In this document: one piece after another, positions 59,530 through 64,000 of the stretch | Position numbering within the stretch: position 1 is the first letter of the stretch | Layout of the letters: the number at the start of each line of letters is the position of its first letter | Source of the DNA: Hordeum vulgare subsp. vulgare | Lineage: Eukaryota; Streptophyta; Magnoliopsida; Poales; Poaceae | Assembly (NCBI RefSeq): GCF_904849725.1 | Contig: NC_058518.1 | Span: 6,592,147 to 6,656,146, forward strand | DNA length: 64,000 nucleotides | Reading direction: 5' to 3' | Notes under the pieces: model-generated | Told to the model about the DNA's origin: nothing | Seen by the model: only the letters and a program-made list of their open reading frames with translations | Database searches by the model: none | Program-made: the position numbers and the translations under genes

Positions 59530-60705
59530 TTAGGCGACTCAGCTAAGCCTCCGAGTGTAACTCAAGTGCCCACTCGGAGGAAGCACTTTACTTAGGCGAC
59601 TCTGGTTCGCAGCTAAGTCCCCGAGTGTGACTTTTGGTGCACACTCGGAGCGAGTTTTTACTTAGGCGATTCTGGGTCGCAGCTAAGTCTCCGAGAGTGA
59701 CTTTTGGTGTACACTCGGAGCGAGTTTTTACTTAGGCGACTCTGGGTCGAAGCTAAGTCCCCGAGTGTGACTTTTGGTGCACACTCGGAGCGAGTTTTTA
59801 CTTAGGCGACTCTGGGTCGCAGCTAAGTCTCCGAGTGTGACTTTTGGTGCACACTCGGAGCAAGTTTTTACTTAGGCGACTCTGGGTCGCAGCTAAGTCT
59901 CCGAGTGTGACTTTTGGTGCGCACTCGGAGCGAGTTTTTACTTAGGCGACTCTGGGTCGCAGCTAAGTCTCCGAGTGTGACTTTTGGTGCACACTCGGAG
60001 CAAGTTTTTACTTAGGCGACTCTGGGTCGCAGCTAAGTCTTCGAGTGTGACTTTTGGTGCACACTCGGAGCGAGTTTTTACTTAGGAGACTCTGGGTCGC
60101 AGCTAAGTCCCCGAGTGTGACTTTTGGTGCACACTCGGAGCGAGTTTTTACTTAGGCGACTCTGGTTCGCAGCTAAGTCTCCGAGTGTGACTTTTGGTGC
60201 ACACTCGGAGCAAGTTTTTACTTAGGCGACTCTGGGTCACAGCTAAGTCTCCGAGTGTGGCTTTTGGTGCTCACTCGGAGCGAGTTTTTACTTAGGCGAC
60301 TCTGGGTCGCATTTAAGTCTCTGAGTGTGACTTTTGGTGCACACTCGGAGCGAGTTTTTACTTAGGCGACTTTGGGTCGCAGCTAAATCTCCGAGTGTGA
60401 CTTTTGGTGCACACTCAGAGCGAGTTTTTACTTAGGCGACTCTGGGTCACAGCTAAGTCCCCGAGTGTGACTTTTGGTGCACACTCGGAGCGAGTTTTTA
60501 CTTAGGCAACTCTGGGTCGCAGCTAAGTCTCCGAGTGTGATTTTCGGTGCACACTCGGAGCAAGTTTTGACTTAGGCGACTCTGGGTCGCAGCTAAGTCT
60601 CCGAGTGTGACTTTTGGTGCACACTTGGAGCGAGTTTTTACTTAGGAAACACTGGGTCGCAGCTAAGTCTCCAAGTGTGACTTTTGGTGCACACTCGGAA
60701 TTAAT
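59530..60705. repeat. 70-bp minisatellite, about 17 copies, each with a perfect hairpin
   Basis: CTTAGGCGACTCTGG and variants start at 59,591, 59,661, 59,731 and every 70 bp to 60,641, preceded by one diverged copy. Each unit carries CTCCGAGTGTG, a 10-base spacer ACTTTTGGTG and the exact reverse complement CACACTCGGAG, so most units can form an 11-bp stem. Substitutions are few. It lies between the convergent 3' ends of the antisense gene and pol. Confidence 0.92.
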
Positions 60706-60792
60706 TTTTTAGACCGGAGTCTGCAAACGCGGAAGATTTTTGAATCGGCGAGAAATTAATCCGCTTTGTATTACTTCGATGACATTTGTTCT
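60706..60792. other. Short spacer between minisatellite and pol stop
   Basis: Loses the 70-bp pattern after ACACTCGGAATTAA. No feature seen. Confidence 0.4.
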
Positions 60793-63700
60793 TTACATTG
60801 TCTCTGTCGGCGGTGATGTGTAGAAGCGCTTCAGTAGATCTCCATTCCATGCTCGCGGCTCGTCCGTCTCCCTGTCGAGGTTGTAGAGTCGATATGCTCC
60901 GTTGTTCAACACCTTAGAAATGATGAACGGTCCTTCCGAGGCGGGAGCCAACTTGTGTGGTCTCTGTTGATTCACTCAGAGCACCAGGTCGCCTGCTTGG
61001 AACGTGCGGCTCCTGACGTGCCGCGCATGAAATCGCCGCAGATCTTGCTGATAAATTGTTGAACGGATCAATGCCATCTCGCGCTCCTCTTCTAAAAGGT
61101 CTACTCCGTCTTGCCTGGCTTGCTCTGCTTCGGCTTCGGAGAAGAGTTCGACTCGTAGAGAGTTGTGGAGCAAGTCACTCGGAAGGACTGCCTCTGCCCC
61201 ATAAACGAGGAAAAACGGGGATCGCCCTGTCGACCTATTCAGAGTTGTTCGGAGGCCCCACAGCACCGAAGTCAGCTCGGTGACCCATGCGCCGGCGGCA
61301 TGTCCAACTTCCCACAGGAGTCGAGGCTTCAACCCTTGAAGAATGAGTCCATTCGCCCGCTCCGCTTGTCCATTTGTTTGGGGGTGCGCAACGGATGCAA
61401 AATCCACTCGGATACCTTGGCCTGCGCAAAAACCTTTGAACCTATCCGAGTCAAAGTTTGTGCCATTGTCGATGATTATTCTGTGTGTAACCCCGTATCT
61501 GGCGATGATGTCTCTGATAAATTTGATGGCAGTAAGGGCATCAAGCTTCTTGATTGGCTTGGCTTCAATCCACTTGGTAAATTTGTCGACTGCTACCAGC
61601 AGATGGGTGAATCCTCCTTGGCCTGTTCTGAATGGTCTGACTGTATATAATCCCCACACGACGAATGGCCAAGAAAGGGGAATTATCTTCAGCGCGAACG
61701 TTGGCTTGTGGGACTTGTTTGAATAGAACTGACAACCTTCGCAACGGTCAACTATATCTTTTGCCATTTCATTCGCCTGCAACCAGAAGAAACCAGCTCT
61801 GAATGCTTTGGCGATGATTGCCCTTGAGGAGGCATGATGGTCGCAGGTTCCCGAGTGAATTTCTTCCAAAATTAACTGCCCCTCCTCAGGAGAGATACAC
61901 CGCTGAAGGACGCCTGAAACACTTTCCCTGTATAACTGGTCATCAATGACGGTGAAGGACTTCGACCTGCGAACGATCTGCCTAGCTTGGACTTCGTCTT
62001 CCGGTAACTCTTGCCTCAGGATGTACGCAATGAATGGCACAGTCCATTCGGGAATGACAGCTAGAATCTCCATGACCAGGTCAACGACAGTGGGAACCTC
62101 GACTTCGGTCTGATCTGTTGTGCTCTTCGGTTGCACAGGTTCCTTTGTAAAAGGATCTTCGTTTACCGAGGGGACGTGTAAGTGCTCGAGGCAGACATCA
62201 CTCAGGACAGGTCTCCGCATGGATCCAACTTTTGCCAATTCATCTGCTGCTTGGTTTTTCAGTCGGGGAACATGGTGAAGTTCCAGACCTTCGAACTTCT
62301 TTTCAAGCTTTCTTATTGCGTTGCAGTATGCAGTCATGGTGGGGTTCCTTACATCCCACTCCTTCATTACTTGATTAACCACTAGATCTGAGTCGCCATA
62401 GACCATCAGGCGACGGACGCCGAGTGTGATTGCCATGCGCAACTCGTAAAGGAGAGCTTCGTACTCTGCTTCGTTGTTGGAAGAATCAAAATGGATTTGC
62501 AACACATACTTGAGTTTATCACCTTTCGGGGATATGAGCACTACGCCGGCGCCGGAGCCATTCAACATCTTGGACCCATCGAAGAACATGGTCCAATGAG
62601 CCGAGTATATGTGAGTCGGTTGCTGTTGTTCTACCCATTCTGCTATGAAGGCAGCAAGAGCTTGAGACTTTATAGCTTTCTTGGCTTCGAACTTGATGTC
62701 GCAGTATAGCATCTCCATTGCCCACTTTACCACTCGGCCTGATGCGTCCCGATTGTGGAGAATTTCCGACAACGGAGCATCAGATATGACAGATACCGAG
62801 TGGTCTTGGAAATAATGAGCCACCTTCTTTGCAGTCATGTAGATCCCATAAATAAGCCTCTGATAATGGGGATACCTCTGCTTGGAAGGAGTCAGGACTT
62901 CGGAAACATAATATACTGGCCGCTGAACCTTGTATGCTTTGCCTTCTTCTTCACGTTCGACTGTCAGAACAGTGCTGACGACTTGATTTGTGGCCGCGAT
63001 GTACAGAAGAAGGGGTTCTTTACTGAGTGGGGCAGTAAGAACCGGCTGGGTGGAAAGCAGGGCTTTGAGGTCGTCGAATGCGATTTGGGCTTCGTCTGTC
63101 CACTCGAAGGTATCTGACTTCTTCATGAATCGGTACAGAGGTAACGCCTTCTCGCTGAGTTGAGCGATAAACCTGCTCAAAGCCGCGAGGCAACCTGTGA
63201 GCTTTTGTACGTCATGTACTCTTACCGGCCGCTCCATTCGAACAATGGTCCCGATCTTTTCGGGGTTGACATCGATCCTCGTTCGGAAACGAAGAAACCG
63301 TGTAACTTCCCGCTGGGAACGCCGAATGAACACTTGGCTGGGTTGAGCTTGATATCGTACCTACGTAGGTTGGCGAATGTTTCTGCCAAGTCAGTCATCA
63401 GGTCAGAACCTTTGCGTGACTTAACTATGATATCGTCCATATATGCCTCCACATTTCGACCGATCTGGTCTAGGAGGCATTTTTGGATCATTCGCATAAA
63501 AGTTGCTCCTGCATTCTTCAAACCGAATGGCATAGTGATGTAATAGAAGCACCCGAATGGGGTGATGAAAGATGTTTTTAATTCATCTGGACCATACAGA
63601 CGGATCTGATGATAGCCCGAATAGGCATCAAGGAAGGATAAGCGCTCGCAACCCGCAGTCAAATCAACGATTTGATCAATCTGGGGGAGCGGGAAGTGGT

Positions 63701-64000
63701 CTTTCAGACAGACCTTATTAAGGTGCTTGAAATTGATGCACATATTGAGAGATTTGTCCTTCTTGGGCATCATGACAACATTGGCGAGCCACTCAGAGTG
63801 GTGTACCTCGCGAATGAATTTGGCTGCCAGAAGTTTAGCCACCTCCTCTCCGATTGCTTTCCTCTTGTGCGTGGCGGACCAATGCAGGCGTTCTCGGACG
63901 GGCCGAGTGGCAGGGTCCACATGCAGTCGGTTCTCGGCCAACTCCCTAGGTACACCTGGCATGTTAGCAGGCTTCCATGCAAAAATGACCCAGTTCTCAT
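60793..64000 (-). pseudogene. Gypsy pol: RT, RNase H, archaeal-type RNase H, integrase; 5' part outside
   Basis: From the right edge the frame encodes WVIFAWKPANMPGVP and the reverse transcriptase (FPLPQIDQIVD, LSFLDAYSGYHQI, FGLKNAGATF, active site YMDD at 63,432-63,443). A one-base frameshift at about 63,275 follows SERG. The next frame holds the RT-linked RNase H (YYVSEVLTPSKQRYPHYQ), a second RNase H (FFDGSK, NNEAEYEALL, YGDSDLVVNQV, NQAADELA), and integrase with HH..CC zinc residues (GTCDHHASSRA, DRCEGCQFY), IIDNG and QTNGQAERAN. The first catalytic Asp of the integrase core is replaced by Tyr (WGLYTVRPF, codon 61,645-61,647). A TGA at 60,976 cuts the frame before the last 60 codons (QQRPHKLAP..WNGDLLKRFY), which end at 60,793. 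RT, both RNase H and integrase would act in the virus-like particle and nucleus of an active element; this copy cannot. Confidence 0.9.

Larger units (their letters stand above)
54851..64000 (-). mobile_element. Ty3/gypsy LTR retrotransposon, Tat lineage, with antisense gene
   Basis: Read on the - strand the order is pol (runs off the right edge), a minisatellite spacer, an accessory gene in antisense, a polypurine tract and the 3' LTR. A second, archaeal-like RNase H between the RT-linked RNase H and integrase, and an extra ORF between pol and the 3' LTR, are hallmarks of the Tat lineage. The insertion cut a CACTA TNP2 gene; the last five host bases are AAGTC, and the matching duplication and the 5' LTR lie outside the window. 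Stops, frameshifts and an active-site change show the copy is dead. Confidence 0.85.

Noticed and set aside
59530..60705. CRISPR-like regular repeat
   Set aside because: The unit is 70 bp of repeat with no unique spacers, inside a plant retrotransposon. It is a minisatellite.
61056..63543. Several + strand frames of 70-160 codons
   Set aside because: Shadows of the gypsy pol gene, which is on the - strand with clear RT, RNase H and integrase motifs.

Overview
The window is plant nuclear repeat DNA, most likely from a Triticeae grass (wheat, barley, rye or Aegilops). The main reason is a huge ~338-bp satellite. It carries, in the right order and about 255 bp apart, sequences close to the two PCR primer sites that define the Triticeae Afa (pAs1-type) family, as I remember those primers. 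CACTA transposons with 'TTTAGTCCCGG' sub-terminal repeats, a common cereal LTR beginning TGATACGTC, and a Tat-lineage Ty3/gypsy element with 'CCGAGTG' repeats fit the same group. I see no host gene, tRNA or rRNA; every coding trace belongs to a transposable element, and most are broken.

Layout. 1-38,940: about 115 head-to-tail satellite monomers. Diagnostic variants recur at fixed spacings and reveal a higher-order repeat (HOR) of 17 monomers (~5,746 bp). To the right it grew to 20-21 monomers through an internal 4-monomer (1,348 bp) duplication, which was then copied with its host unit. 38,941-39,660: four copies of an unrelated AT-rich ~163-bp repeat. About 39,780-46,001: CACTA element 1 (+ strand), with sub-terminal hairpins, a TATA box, a small ORF of unknown function with one frameshift, and a seven-exon En/Spm-type (Transposase_24-like) plus Ulp1-like protease gene carrying two stops, a frameshift and a catalytic His-to-Tyr change. 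46,002-48,831: the 3' internal end, LTR and primer-binding site of an LTR retrotransposon. 48,849-50,149: a decayed Ty1/copia RT-RNase H. 50,374-50,729: a MITE.

50,742-54,577: CACTA element 2 (- strand), with a clean CACTA end and an intact copy of the same small ORF. It has the same promoter layout as element 1 but a different multi-exon cargo gene. 54,578-54,850: a CACTA TNP2 (DUF4216) fragment. 54,851-64,000: a Tat-lineage gypsy element on the - strand. From its 3' end it has an LTR, a polypurine tract, a spliced antisense accessory gene (55.9-59.3 kb, + strand), a 70-bp minisatellite of perfect hairpins, and a pol with RT, two RNase H modules and integrase that runs off the window.

The elements are stacked by insertion, truncation and recombination beside a satellite block, as in heterochromatin. 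Many of the lesions are C-to-T or G-to-A type changes, as expected in methylated DNA. Functionally these are self-propagating elements plus structural satellite, not a cooperating pathway. The least ordinary features are the nested HOR history of the satellite, the cargo exchange between the two CACTA elements, and the hairpin minisatellite between two convergent gypsy genes.
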